From an uncultured Pelagibacteraceae bacterium (GTDB lineage Bacteria; Pseudomonadota; Alphaproteobacteria; Pelagibacterales; Pelagibacteraceae), in the NCBI GenBank assembly GCA_902617895.1, contig CACMYJ010000006.1, forward strand, positions 25,128-89,127: DNA of 64,000 nt, read 5' to 3'. The notes under the pieces were generated by a model. The model saw nothing but the letters and a program-made list of their open reading frames with translations, was not told where the DNA came from and ran no database searches. Shown here one piece after another: positions 8,671 to 17,337 of this stretch; position 1 is the first letter of the stretch; every line of letters starts with the position of its first letter. Made by a program: the position numbers and the translations under genes.

Positions 8671-9498
8671 ATGAATGTAATAAGAAATATATTTTTAACT
8701 TTTCTATTATCCTTATTTTTAATTGGCTCTGCTAATGCTGATAAAATTAGGATTGGGACTGAGGGGGCTTATCCTCCCTGGAATTCAAAAGATGCTTCAG
8801 GGAAATTAATTGGCTTTGAAGTTGAGCTAGCATGGCAATTATGTAGATATATAGGTCAACAATGTGAAATAGTTGAACAAGATTGGGATGGAATGATACC
8901 AGCATTAACATCAAAAAAATTTGATGCAATTATGGCCGGAATGTCAATTACTGAGGAGAGAATGAAAACAATTAATTTTTCTCAAGGATATGCTGATGAG
9001 GTCGCATCCTTAGCTGTAATGAAAGGTTCTGATCTTGAAGGAATAGACACTCCTGATGCTGTAAATTTAAACCTTGGTGGATCAGCTGTTAATAAAGCAA
9101 TGAAAACATTAACTTCAGCTTTATCAGGAAAAACAGTTTGTACTCAAATTGGTACAATTCACCAAAACTTTCTTGAGTCTGGAGATGTTGGAAAAATAAA
9201 TTTAAAAACTTACAAGACACAAGATGAGGTTAATCTTGATTTGACTAATGGTAGATGTGATGTTGCTTTAGCAGCAGCAGTTGCATTTACTGACTATGCT
9301 GAAAAATCTGGTGCAACTGTCGTACTTGTGGGACCAACTTTTTCAGGTGGTGCATTTGGTAATGGTGTAGGAGTAGGGATTAGAAAAGACGATACTAAAC
9401 TCTTAAAAGCTTTTAATAAAGCTATCGATAAAGCAAGAAAAGATGGCCACATTAGCAGGATTGCTATTAAATGGTTCGGCTTTGACGCTTCTATGTAA
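8671..9498 (+). CDS. Polar amino-acid/polyamine-type ABC transporter substrate-binding protein
   Basis: This 275-residue periplasmic protein is of the HisJ/ArtJ type (PBP2 fold). An ATG at 8659 exists, but its first codons are themselves the ribosome-binding site (GGAGGA, 8661-8666), so the start at 8671 is chosen. A signal peptide ends at ANA (about residue 23). Ligand-site segments include GAYPPWN, DWDGMIPAL and MSITEERMKTINFS, as in lysine/arginine/ornithine or octopine binders. It lies directly after the SpeD-SpeE fusion, so a basic amino acid or amine is an attractive but unproven ligand. The gene is followed by a strong hairpin and then two permeases. Confidence 0.92.
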   Translation: MNVIRNIFLTFLLSLFLIGSANADKIRIGTEGAYPPWNSKDASGKLIGFEVELAWQLCRYIGQQCEIVEQDWDGMIPALTSKKFDAIMAGMSITEERMKTINFSQGYADEVASLAVMKGSDLEGIDTPDAVNLNLGGSAVNKAMKTLTSALSGKTVCTQIGTIHQNFLESGDVGKINLKTYKTQDEVNLDLTNGRCDVALAAAVAFTDYAEKSGATVVLVGPTFSGGAFGNGVGVGIRKDDTKLLKAFNKAIDKARKDGHISRIAIKWFGFDASM

Positions 9499-9512
9499 TT
9501 AATTTTAGATAT

Positions 9513-9535
9513 GGCGACTATAATATATAGTCGCC
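9513..9535 (+). terminator. Hairpin between ABC binding-protein and permease genes
   Basis: GGCGACTATA (9513-9522) and TATAGTCGCC (9526-9535) form a perfect 10-bp stem with a three-base loop. It ends seven bases before the ATG of the first permease (9543). There is no T-run, so it more likely stabilises the 3' end of the binding-protein transcript or limits ribosome access to the permease than stops transcription outright. Confidence 0.7.
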
Positions 9536-9542
9536 AATCTAT

Positions 9543-10235
9543 ATGGAACTTCTATCATTTGGAGATACTGGTTGGGGAGACGAATTATTTTTCGCAACCT
9601 TAATGACAATTTCGGTATCTATTGCTGCAATGGCAATTGGATTTATATTTGCTTTAATATTTACTCCTTTAAAATTATCTAAAAATAAAACATTAAATGT
9701 AATTGGAAATTGTTACACCACTATAATTAGAGGTGTTCCAGAATTATTAGTAATATACTTATTATTTTTTGGTGGAACAGGAGCTGCTATGTATGTGGCT
9801 TCAATTTTTGGGTATGATGGTTATATTGAAATAAATGCATTTATAACTGGTGCTCTTGCAATTGGGATTATTTCTGGAGCCTATTCTACTGAAGTTTTTA
9901 GAGGTGCCATTTTATCAATTGATAAAGGTCAATTTGAGGCTTCAAAAGTTTTGGGTATAAAAAAATATATTCAATTTTTCAAAATTATATTACCACAAAT
10001 GTTGAGACTATCAATTCCAAACCTTAGTAACGTTTGGCAAATAACTTTAAAAGATACCTCTTTAATTTCTGTTACAGGATTAGTAGAAATAATGCGGCAA
10101 TCTTATATTGCTGCTGGTTCAACTAGAGATCCTTTATTTTTTTATTCCGTGGCAGCTGTATTATACCTAATACTTACTTTCCTAAGTATGAAATTAATTA
10201 ATAAATTAGAAATAAAATATAGCAAAGGATACTGA
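9543..10235 (+). CDS. ABC amino-acid transporter permease (HisQ/GlnP-like)
   Basis: This 230-residue inner-membrane protein has about five membrane segments and the permease family signature: RGVPELLVIYLLFF near residue 60 and the cytoplasmic coupling loop SIDKGQFEASKVLGIKK near residue 122 (EAA motif), which normally docks an ATPase. It overlaps the next permease gene by one base (TGATG), so the two are coupled. The start lies right behind a strong hairpin, with no clear ribosome-binding site in the gap, so expression is probably lower than that of the binding protein. No ATPase gene follows. Confidence 0.92.
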   Translation: MELLSFGDTGWGDELFFATLMTISVSIAAMAIGFIFALIFTPLKLSKNKTLNVIGNCYTTIIRGVPELLVIYLLFFGGTGAAMYVASIFGYDGYIEINAFITGALAIGIISGAYSTEVFRGAILSIDKGQFEASKVLGIKKYIQFFKIILPQMLRLSIPNLSNVWQITLKDTSLISVTGLVEIMRQSYIAAGSTRDPLFFYSVAAVLYLILTFLSMKLINKLEIKYSKGY

Positions 10236-10912
10236 TGGATATAAAATTAATGATTAGTATTTTTCCAAGCTTATTAAGTGGTGCAGTTATCACTCTTCAA
10301 CTCTTAATATCTTCAATGTTTTTTGGGTTAATAATAGGTTTAATTTTTGCAATTTTAAGAATTAATAAAAATCCAATAATTAATAAGTTTGCTTATGGTT
10401 ATTCTTATTTTTTTAGAGGAACACCATTACTAGTTCAATTATATTTAATTTATTATGGATTAGCTAATATAGAGTTTTTAAGAAATTCATTTTTTTGGGT
10501 AATAATAAAGGAACCATATTGGTGTGCAATAATTGCATTTTCTTTAAATACAGGAGCTTATACGTCCGAAATACTAAGATCAGCATTTCAGACAATTAAA
10601 AAAGGTTACATTGAAGCCGCTCAAAGTTTAGGTGTAACAAAAAAAATAACTTTTTACAGAATTCAATTGCCCATAGCGATAAAACAATCACTTCCAGCAT
10701 ATGGGAATGAAATAATATTAATGCTTAAAGGCACCTCTCTTGCAAGTGTTATAACAATTATGGATTTAATGGGTGAAGCTAGAAAAGTAAATGTTTTAAC
10801 TTTTAAACCTTTTGAGGCTTTTATTACAGCAGGAATAATTTATTTATTTATTACATTTATAATTCACAATATTATAAAGTATTTAGAAAAAAAATACGGA
10901 TTTCAAACATGA
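10235..10912 (+). CDS. ABC amino-acid transporter permease (HisM-like)
   Basis: This 225-residue partner permease carries the same family features: FFRGTPLLVQLYLIYYG and the EAA-loop TIKKGYIEAAQSLGVTKK. With the upstream gene it would form the heterodimeric membrane channel. Its last codons overlap the nitrilase-family gene by four bases (ATGA). In most bacteria the ATP-binding gene would be next; here it is replaced by the nitrilase-family gene. Confidence 0.92.
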   Translation: MDIKLMISIFPSLLSGAVITLQLLISSMFFGLIIGLIFAILRINKNPIINKFAYGYSYFFRGTPLLVQLYLIYYGLANIEFLRNSFFWVIIKEPYWCAIIAFSLNTGAYTSEILRSAFQTIKKGYIEAAQSLGVTKKITFYRIQLPIAIKQSLPAYGNEIILMLKGTSLASVITIMDLMGEARKVNVLTFKPFEAFITAGIIYLFITFIIHNIIKYLEKKYGFQT

Positions 10913-11694
10913 AAGTTGCTTGTATTCAATTATCTAGTGGGGAAGATTATAATAAAAATTTTAAAGATATTGTAAAATATATTAATCAAGCAATTGTAAA
11001 TAAAGCAGACTTAATAATTACTCCAGAAACTTCTTCTTTGATGTCTGCTGATAAAAATAATTTATTTAAATATTCATATGAAATGAAACATGATCCAATA
11101 ATAAAAAAAGTAAAAATTATAGCTAAAACAAAGAAGAAATGGATACTTCTTGGCTCAATGTGCATTAAAGAAAAAAGCAAATTAAGAAACAGATCAATTC
11201 TTATTGGACCTAAGGGTAAAATAAATACTTATTATGATAAAATAAACATGTTTGATGTCAAAGTTTCAAAAAAAGAACAACATAAAGAAAGTAAAGTATT
11301 TGAGGCAGGTAAAAAATTAGTATCAGCTAAATTACCTTGGGGAAATATAGGTCTTTCAATTTGTTATGATTTAAGATTTCCAGAACTTTATAGAAACTTA
11401 TCAAAAAGAAATCTAAGTTTTATCACTGTTCCATCTGCATTTACTAAAACAACTGGTCAAAGACATTGGTTAACTTTATTACAAGCAAGAGCAATTGAAA
11501 ACTTTTGTTATATTTTTGCACCTAATCAAACAGGAAAAAATACGATTAAAAGAGAAACTTTTGGGCATACAGTTATTATTTCACCCGATGGTAAAATAAT
11601 GGCTCTTAAGAAAGTTGGTAAAGGAATTATATATTCAAATATAATTCCAAAAATAGCCATGGATTTAAGAAAAGTTATTCCAAGCCTTAAATAA
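10909..11694 (+). CDS. Carbon-nitrogen hydrolase, Nit1/Nit2-like amidase
   Basis: This 261-residue protein has the nitrilase-superfamily catalytic set E40 (TPETSS), K111 (YYDKINMFDV) and C152 (LSICYDLRFPEL). The YDKINMFDV and CYDLRFPELYR segments are characteristic of the Nit branch, whose best-known role is hydrolysing deaminated glutathione or omega-amides of keto acids. The gene is coupled by ATGA to the ABC permease. In this setting it might instead hydrolyse an amide taken up by the transporter, such as a carbamoyl-amine. The two possibilities cannot be separated from sequence. Confidence 0.88.
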   Translation: MKVACIQLSSGEDYNKNFKDIVKYINQAIVNKADLIITPETSSLMSADKNNLFKYSYEMKHDPIIKKVKIIAKTKKKWILLGSMCIKEKSKLRNRSILIGPKGKINTYYDKINMFDVKVSKKEQHKESKVFEAGKKLVSAKLPWGNIGLSICYDLRFPELYRNLSKRNLSFITVPSAFTKTTGQRHWLTLLQARAIENFCYIFAPNQTGKNTIKRETFGHTVIISPDGKIMALKKVGKGIIYSNIIPKIAMDLRKVIPSLK

Positions 11695-11699
11695 CTAAT

Positions 11700-13010
11700 T
11701 TAAATTTTTAAGTAAATTCTATTAAAATAAAAAACTAATGTGAGAGCTCGTAAAATCAAAAATATAGTGAGTGAAATCCATAAACCTTGATTACCGAACC
11801 CTTCAACAAGGATAAATGAACTTATTAAATGAATAACAACAGAGATAAACATGGCATTTCTCAGCTCTTTTGTTTGAGATGCTCCAATAAATATTCCATC
11901 TAGTTGGTAACAAAAAGACGAAACAAAAGGCAGAAGCACTAACCAAAATGAATACTGATAACTAATGTCTCTTACATTCTCTATGTCAGTCATAAAATCT
12001 ATAAATGAATTTTTGAAAAACAGGTAAAACAGAGAAATCAAAATACCAGTTAAAGAACTTAAAATAAAAGAGTTTTTAACTATATTTGTAAAAAGTATTT
12101 TATTTTTTTTACCAATAGCATATCCAACTATACCTTCAGTTGAAAAGGCATAAGCATCTAAAATAAATGCAGATAAAAATATAAGATTCAATAAAATTGT
12201 ATTAGCTGCAATAAATTCTTCGCCAATTCTCCCACCTAGATAAGTAAACCAAAAAAAAGAAAAACTTAATAAAAGAGTTCTTAAAAATATATTTAAATTT
12301 ATCTCTAATAAATTTTTTAATTTTGAGGTATTTACAATTTCCTTAATATTAAAGTTTAAAGATATATATTTTCTTAAATAATAGAAAATATAAAATAAAA
12401 ATAAAAACGATGTTACTCCTGTAGCAAGCAAAGTTCCATATGCGACACCTTTAATATTTAAATTGAATTTTAATACTAAAATAGAGCTAAATAAAATATT
12501 TAGAATAGACAATAAAACAATTGCAACACTTGAAATTTTTGTCTTTTGTAATCCAATAAATAAACCTACAACAATATAAATTGTCAATTCAAAAAAAGAT
12601 GAGTAAATTCTTATATTAAAATAATCATTGAATTTTTTTTCTGTATCAAGCGATAGATCAAAAAATATTAGACATAAATTTAATAATTGTTTTTGGAATA
12701 GTATTAATAAAATTGATATTGAAATCACAAATAATAGATTTCTAAAAACTATATTTAAGATACTTTTATAATCATTTCTTCCAAATGATTGACTTACAAG
12801 GCCAACAGTTCCCATTCTTAAAAAACCAAAACTCCAAAATACTAATGAAAAAAAACTGGATGCTATACTTGTAGCAGTGAGATAACCTTGATTACTCATA
12901 TTTCCCATTAATGCTGTATCAACAATTCCAACTAAAGGTATTGCAAGGTTGGCAAAAAATATCGGTATAGATAAACTCAATATGTATTTTATTGAAGATT
13001 TATCGCTCAC
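11700..13010 (-). CDS. MATE family efflux transporter (DinF-like)
   Basis: This 436-residue protein has about 12 hydrophobic segments in two halves. The opening FFANLAIPLVGIVDTALMGN and the later AYAFSTEGIVGYAIGKKN are characteristic of MATE exporters, which push drugs or metabolites out using an ion gradient. It is closest in style to the DinF group. It is the second gene of a minus-strand pair, starting seven bases after the DUF6165-like gene. It ends five bases from the end of the convergent nitrilase gene. Confidence 0.9.
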   Translation of the reverse strand: MSDKSSIKYILSLSIPIFFANLAIPLVGIVDTALMGNMSNQGYLTATSIASSFFSLVFWSFGFLRMGTVGLVSQSFGRNDYKSILNIVFRNLLFVISISILLILFQKQLLNLCLIFFDLSLDTEKKFNDYFNIRIYSSFFELTIYIVVGLFIGLQKTKISSVAIVLLSILNILFSSILVLKFNLNIKGVAYGTLLATGVTSFLFLFYIFYYLRKYISLNFNIKEIVNTSKLKNLLEINLNIFLRTLLLSFSFFWFTYLGGRIGEEFIAANTILLNLIFLSAFILDAYAFSTEGIVGYAIGKKNKILFTNIVKNSFILSSLTGILISLFYLFFKNSFIDFMTDIENVRDISYQYSFWLVLLPFVSSFCYQLDGIFIGASQTKELRNAMFISVVIHLISSFILVEGFGNQGLWISLTIFLILRALTLVFYFNRIYLKI

Positions 13011-13017
13011 TTAATAA

Positions 13018-13407
13018 TTAGTAGCTTGTATATTCTTTAATTTCTTTAATTTTAGAGCCTGTATGATTATTAACTTCTAGTTTAAGTTTTGCTCTGTCAT
13101 CATTTAAAAAGTGCACATCTCTTGAGAGTTTTATAAATTTTTCACCAAAATCGGAATTTTTTTCACATAATCTTTTATTATCTTCAATAACCCAGAGTTT
13201 TGAATTAATTTCTTTTAATGAATTGAATAATTCACTTAGTTTTTCATCTGATTTAACATTTTTATTTAATTGATCTTTCAGTACACTATATTCATCATTT
13301 ATAAATTTAAGTTTCTCGAGATCCTTAATTTTTTCTTTTTTGATTTCTAAAATTGAAATTTTATCCAAAAGTTCACCTACAGATACTTCAACTAAAATTT
13401 TATTCAT
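13018..13407 (-). CDS. DUF6165-like small coiled-coil protein
   Basis: This 129-residue, charged, largely helical protein begins with VEVSVGELLDKISILEIKKE, which I recognise as the DUF6165 type, often found near glycosyltransferases. The middle (about residues 25-85) looks like a coiled coil rich in K, E and L. No signal peptide, membrane segment or catalytic motif is visible. It is divergent from a GT9 glycosyltransferase with 32 bases between starts and precedes a MATE exporter. A link to cell-surface glycan handling is suggested by context only. Confidence 0.7.
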   Translation of the reverse strand: MNKILVEVSVGELLDKISILEIKKEKIKDLEKLKFINDEYSVLKDQLNKNVKSDEKLSELFNSLKEINSKLWVIEDNKRLCEKNSDFGEKFIKLSRDVHFLNDDRAKLKLEVNNHTGSKIKEIKEYTSY

Positions 13408-13439
13408 ATATAAACATAGTGTGTTAAGTTGTTAAAAAT

Positions 13440-14381
13440 ATGTCTAATATTCTTATAATTAAACATGGATCTTTAGGTGATATAGCCCAAGCGAGTGGTG
13501 CAATTCAAGATATTTCTGATTTTCACAAAGATGATAAAGTATATTTATTAACATCAAAGCCTTACATTGATCTTTTCAAAAAAAATCCATGTTTAGAGGA
13601 CATAATTTTGGATAAGAGATTATCAAGATTTAATCTGATTTATTTATTCAATCTCATGCGCAAATTAAAAAAATATAAATTTTTAAAAGTTTTTGATTTA
13701 CAAAATTCTTCTCGTTCAAATTTCTATAAGAAAATATTGTTTCCAAATGCTAGTAATCTTGTTTGGTCGTCTTCTAAAACCACATTGCCAAAAGATAAAT
13801 CCAAGGATAAATTTGATAAAAATCCTGTTTTAGACAGATTTAAACATCAATTAGAAACATCTGGAGTTAGTTCTAAATACACTATGTTTCCTGATTTTAG
13901 TTGGGCTTGTTCCAATATTGAAAATATAAAAAAAAAATTTGATTTAAATAAATATATAATTTTATTTCCTTTTTGCTCTCCGCATTTACAGATTAAAAAA
14001 TGGCCTAATTATAATAAACTTATAGATTTAATTAAGAATAAATTTAAAGATGAATATAAAATTATAATAGCTCCAGGTCCTAATGAAATTAATATGACAA
14101 AAGAAATAAATGCTATTTCAATTTTAAAAGAAAATATATCTTTAGATATTTCTGAGCTTGCAACATTAATAAAAGAAAGTTCTTTTGTTGTAGCAAATGA
14201 TACTGGACCTGCGCATATGGCAGCACATTTAGATGCAAAAGGAATAGCTTTATTTGGTTCTCACACCACTGCGTATAAAGTCAGCATAGAAAGACAAAAT
14301 TTTAAAGCTATTCAAGTAACAGATTTAAATAAATTATCTCCAGAAAAAGTTTTTGAATATTTAATAAAATCTTTAAATTAA
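13440..14381 (+). CDS. Glycosyltransferase family 9 (heptosyltransferase-like)
   Basis: This 313-residue protein has the two-domain GT-B layout of GT9. The N-terminal IKHGSLGDIAQASG (residues 7-20) holds the family aspartate D14, and the C-terminal ANDTGPAHMAAHL (D254-H259) is the signature for binding ADP-heptose-type donors. It probably adds a sugar to lipopolysaccharide or another surface glycan at the inner face of the inner membrane. It overlaps the following TauE/SafE gene by one base. The donor sugar is not certain; many GT9 members outside enterics use other sugars. Confidence 0.85.
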   Translation: MSNILIIKHGSLGDIAQASGAIQDISDFHKDDKVYLLTSKPYIDLFKKNPCLEDIILDKRLSRFNLIYLFNLMRKLKKYKFLKVFDLQNSSRSNFYKKILFPNASNLVWSSSKTTLPKDKSKDKFDKNPVLDRFKHQLETSGVSSKYTMFPDFSWACSNIENIKKKFDLNKYIILFPFCSPHLQIKKWPNYNKLIDLIKNKFKDEYKIIIAPGPNEINMTKEINAISILKENISLDISELATLIKESSFVVANDTGPAHMAAHLDAKGIALFGSHTTAYKVSIERQNFKAIQVTDLNKLSPEKVFEYLIKSLN

Positions 14382-15124
14382 TGGAAATAAATTTCCTTTT
14401 TTTAATAAGTGTCGTTCCTGCAATAATTTTGTACGGCATTGCAAAGTCTGGTTTAGGGGGTTCTATATCATTAATATCAGTTCCATTGATGACAGTTGTA
14501 ATGCCGTTACAGCAAGCATTAGCAATTATTCTACCTATTTTAATTTTTTCAGACATGATTGCTGTTTACAGATTTAGAAAAGAGTTTAATTTTAGTATAC
14601 TCAGGATAATTGTGCCGTTTGCAGCAATAGGGATTGTAATCGGTTCGTTAACATTCAATCATTTTTCAGAGGATTTGCTTAAATTAATAGTTGGAATAAT
14701 GGGATTTTTATTTGCTGGACACTATTTTTTGTTTAAAAAAGAAAAGACAGTTCCTGCTAAGCAAAACTTTCTAAAAGGTGCAATTTGTTCATCTATTGCA
14801 GGATTTTCTAGTTTTTGTGTGCATGCTGGTGGAACACCCACAAGTCTTTATTTACTTCCATTAAGGTTAAAAAAAGAAATATATGTAGGAACGAGAATTA
14901 TCTTTTTTAGTTGTGTTAACTTAATAAAGCTACCTTTGTATATTTATCTATCAATGATGAATTTTGATACCTTATTTCAATCTGTCTCACTTTTTCCATT
15001 GGCTTTAATTGGAATATTTATTGGTTATCAATTGCTTAAAATTATAGATGAAAATTTGTTTTATAACATTATCTATGGTTTAATTCTTGTCAGTAGTGCA
15101 AAGTTAATATTTGATTTTATTTAA
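14381..15124 (+). CDS. TauE/SafE family membrane protein
   Basis: This 247-residue protein has about seven or eight hydrophobic segments. The opening ILYGIAKSGLGGSISLISVPL and the repeat-half segment SSIAGFSSFCVHAGGTPTSLYLLP are typical of the family, which exports sulfite, sulfonates or related organic anions. It is translationally coupled (TAATG) to the GT9 gene and overlaps the convergent AbrB-type gene by eight bases. The transported anion is unknown. Confidence 0.87.
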   Translation: MEINFLFLISVVPAIILYGIAKSGLGGSISLISVPLMTVVMPLQQALAIILPILIFSDMIAVYRFRKEFNFSILRIIVPFAAIGIVIGSLTFNHFSEDLLKLIVGIMGFLFAGHYFLFKKEKTVPAKQNFLKGAICSSIAGFSSFCVHAGGTPTSLYLLPLRLKKEIYVGTRIIFFSCVNLIKLPLYIYLSMMNFDTLFQSVSLFPLALIGIFIGYQLLKIIDENLFYNIIYGLILVSSAKLIFDFI

Positions 15125-16208
15125 ACTTTGTATTTTTAATAGAGTTGTTCCCAAATTTTTTAAGCAAAAATGGTAAAAAAGCCACAATTATTAATATTCT
15201 TAAAAAATGATGATAACTTACAAAAATAGGATCAATATTATAGGCAACGCTAATAACAACCATTTCATGAATTCCTCCTGGTGCAAAACTTAAAAATGTT
15301 GGAATAAAATCAAAACCTAAATACTGAAGAAAGTAAGCTGTAATCATCGCAACAATAACTAAAATAGAACAAACAATTATTCCATGAAAAATATAAAAAA
15401 ATAATTCTTTAAGTTTTAATCCATTTAATCTGCTTCCAAGAGCAGTACCCAAAAAAATGAATGCTATATTTATTACTGTATCTGGGAATCTAGAGTTAAC
15501 AATCTCAAAAGTATAAAATAAGCCAGATAAGGCCATTGCACCAACAAGTATAGGTGAAGGGATATTAAATTTTTTGAGTAGTTTAGAAAATAAATAACAA
15601 ATAACTATCAAAAAAATAATTTCTAAAAAATATCTTACATCGTAAATGTTTTCGTAATTGTATCCTGCTATTTCAGAAAAACCTAACTTGCTAATAAACA
15701 ATATAGGTACAAAACTTACAATAAATATAACTCTTGTGGCTTGAGGAATTAAAACTTGTTTATGATTTTCTTTTTTCCCATACTCTAAAAGTGCAGCAGC
15801 TATTGGGACAAATGCCCCGGGTAGTGCAGCAAGTGTTGCAATAAACTTATCAAATTTACAAATTTTAATAAAATAATATCCTGCCAAAATAGTACTCACT
15901 ATAGTACAAACAACCATAGCCATAGATGAGAATATCCACAAATGAATTTTATATAGTAAAGATACATTCAACGTTCCACCTAAAATAATACCCACCATAA
16001 GAAAAACTGGATTGAGTAATTTTGTTGAGAATTCAATTTTAAAATTAGTGAAAGCAATGCAAAGATTTAAACCTAGAGCACCTAGCAACCAAGGTAAAGG
16101 AAGACCAATTAGAGTTCCAATATAACCCCCAATTACTCCTATGATTAAAGCTTTATAGCTAATGTTAAGCTCATTTAATAATCGTTTAAATGCAATCAAG
16201 TTTAACAT
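15117..16208 (-). CDS. AbrB-type integral membrane protein
   Basis: This 363-residue protein has about ten hydrophobic segments. It shows the internal duplication typical of the membrane AbrB family: GYIGTLIGLPLPWLLGALGL in the first half and a similar IPSPILVGAMALSG pattern in the second. The segment SFAPGGIHEMVVISVAYNIDP is also characteristic. Databases often name such proteins ammonia monooxygenase or transcriptional regulator, but nothing here supports either; a transporter or membrane sensor is more likely. It is divergent from tctC with 79 bases between starts, so the two may be co-regulated. Confidence 0.8.
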   Translation of the reverse strand: MLNLIAFKRLLNELNISYKALIIGVIGGYIGTLIGLPLPWLLGALGLNLCIAFTNFKIEFSTKLLNPVFLMVGIILGGTLNVSLLYKIHLWIFSSMAMVVCTIVSTILAGYYFIKICKFDKFIATLAALPGAFVPIAAALLEYGKKENHKQVLIPQATRVIFIVSFVPILFISKLGFSEIAGYNYENIYDVRYFLEIIFLIVICYLFSKLLKKFNIPSPILVGAMALSGLFYTFEIVNSRFPDTVINIAFIFLGTALGSRLNGLKLKELFFYIFHGIIVCSILVIVAMITAYFLQYLGFDFIPTFLSFAPGGIHEMVVISVAYNIDPIFVSYHHFLRILIIVAFLPFLLKKFGNNSIKNTKFK

Positions 16209-16226
16209 GTAAGTGATAAATCCTCA

Positions 16227-16255
16227 TTGACACTGAATTTTAATTTATGTTTAAT
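16227..16255 (+). promoter_or_regulatory. Sigma-70-type promoter of tctC
   Basis: TTGACA (16227-16232) is a perfect -35 box, followed after exactly 17 bases by TTTAAT (16250-16255) as -10 box. A ribosome-binding site (GGAGAG, about 16276-16281) precedes the ATG at 16288. The same box pair and spacing recurs at 29347-29375 before the second TRAP binding-protein gene. Confidence 0.65.
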
Positions 16256-16287
16256 AACTAATTATAATTATAATAGGAGAGAAAATA

Positions 16288-17268
16288 ATGAAACTAATTA
16301 AATCAATAATTTCAGTTTTATTCTCGGCAATTCTAATACTTTCAGCAACAACAACTAGTTCAATAGCAATTGATAAATTGCATTTTGTAATTGGTGGTGG
16401 TGCTGGTGGTGGTTGGGATGGAACTGCTAGAGGTACTGGAGAAGCTTTAACAAAAGCTGGTATGTTAAAAAGTGCATCATTTGAAAATATGTCAGGTGGT
16501 GGTGGTGGAAAAGCATTAGCCTACATGATTAATAATAAGCCTGCAAATACAGTCTTAGTTCAATCAACACCATTAGTATTAAGATCAATTACAAGACATA
16601 AAGGTTATGTAAGTGGAAGTGGAACTCTATCATACAAAGATGTTGTGCCAATAGCTGGTGTCATTGGAGATTATGGTGCTATAGCAGTTGCTAAAAATTC
16701 ACCTTATAAAAATTTCAAAGATGTAGTTGATGCATATAAAAAAGATGCAAGTTCTATTAAAATGGCAGGTGGATCAGTAAGAGGAAGTATGGACCATTTA
16801 ATTGGTGCTTTAGCTTTCCAAGCTGCTGGTGCTAATCCAAATGATGTTGCTTATATTCCTTATGACGCTGGTGGAAAAGCTTTAGCTGGACTTTTATCTG
16901 GAGAAACACAAATAATCTCTACAGGTTTAGGTGAACTTATGGGTGCAAGAGATCAAGTAAGAATTATTGGTATCACAGCCCCGTCAAGAGTTTCTGATGC
17001 TCCGGATGCTCCAACTCTTAAAGAACAGGGTTATGATGTACAATTTGTTAACTGGAGAGGTTTCTTTGGACCTCCAGGAATGAGCAATGCAGATAAATCT
17101 AAAATTGCAAAAATGTTAGGCGATGTACAAAAGACCTCTGAATGGGAAACTGTTAGAGCAAGAAATGCATGGGTTAATATTTACAATCCAGAAGGTAAGT
17201 TTGTCTCTTTCTTGGAAAAACAAACTGAAGAAATGACGGCTCTTATGAAGAAATTAGGAGTTATATAA
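16288..17268 (+). CDS. tctC: TTT transporter solute-binding protein TctC
   Basis: This 326-residue periplasmic protein has an N-terminal signal peptide (about residues 1-28). The TctC ligand-loop signature VIGGGAGGGWDGTARG and the later YIPYDAGGKALAGLLSG are clear. TctC proteins bind carboxylates (citrate, terephthalate, tartrate and others) and deliver them to TctAB. The gene has its own consensus promoter and is followed by a terminator-like hairpin over the start of tctB, so the binding protein should be made in excess. The ligand is unknown; the amine oxidase at the operon's end is the only clue. Confidence 0.93.
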   Translation: MKLIKSIISVLFSAILILSATTTSSIAIDKLHFVIGGGAGGGWDGTARGTGEALTKAGMLKSASFENMSGGGGGKALAYMINNKPANTVLVQSTPLVLRSITRHKGYVSGSGTLSYKDVVPIAGVIGDYGAIAVAKNSPYKNFKDVVDAYKKDASSIKMAGGSVRGSMDHLIGALAFQAAGANPNDVAYIPYDAGGKALAGLLSGETQIISTGLGELMGARDQVRIIGITAPSRVSDAPDAPTLKEQGYDVQFVNWRGFFGPPGMSNADKSKIAKMLGDVQKTSEWETVRARNAWVNIYNPEGKFVSFLEKQTEEMTALMKKLGVI

Positions 17269-17289
17269 TCTTAACGATTATTAAATATT

Positions 17290-17337
17290 AGAGCAGTGAA
17301 TATAAATACTACAAAAGTTATATCACTGCTCTTTTTT
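17290..17337 (+). terminator. Terminator/attenuator hairpin overlapping the tctB start
   Basis: AGAGCAGTG (17290-17298) pairs with CACTGCTCT (17324-17332). After a bulged A at 17299 the stem continues with ATATAA (17300-17305) pairing with TTATAT (17318-17323), leaving a 12-base loop. TTTTTT (17332-17337) follows, giving all parts of an intrinsic terminator. The tctB start codon GTG (17296-17298) lies inside the stem, so both transcription into and translation of tctB could be limited. Confidence 0.8.

Noticed and set aside
15117..16208. Ammonia monooxygenase label for the AbrB-type membrane protein
   Set aside because: This label is a common database misnomer. No metal-binding or oxygenase motifs are present, and the duplicated membrane layout fits the AbrB family.
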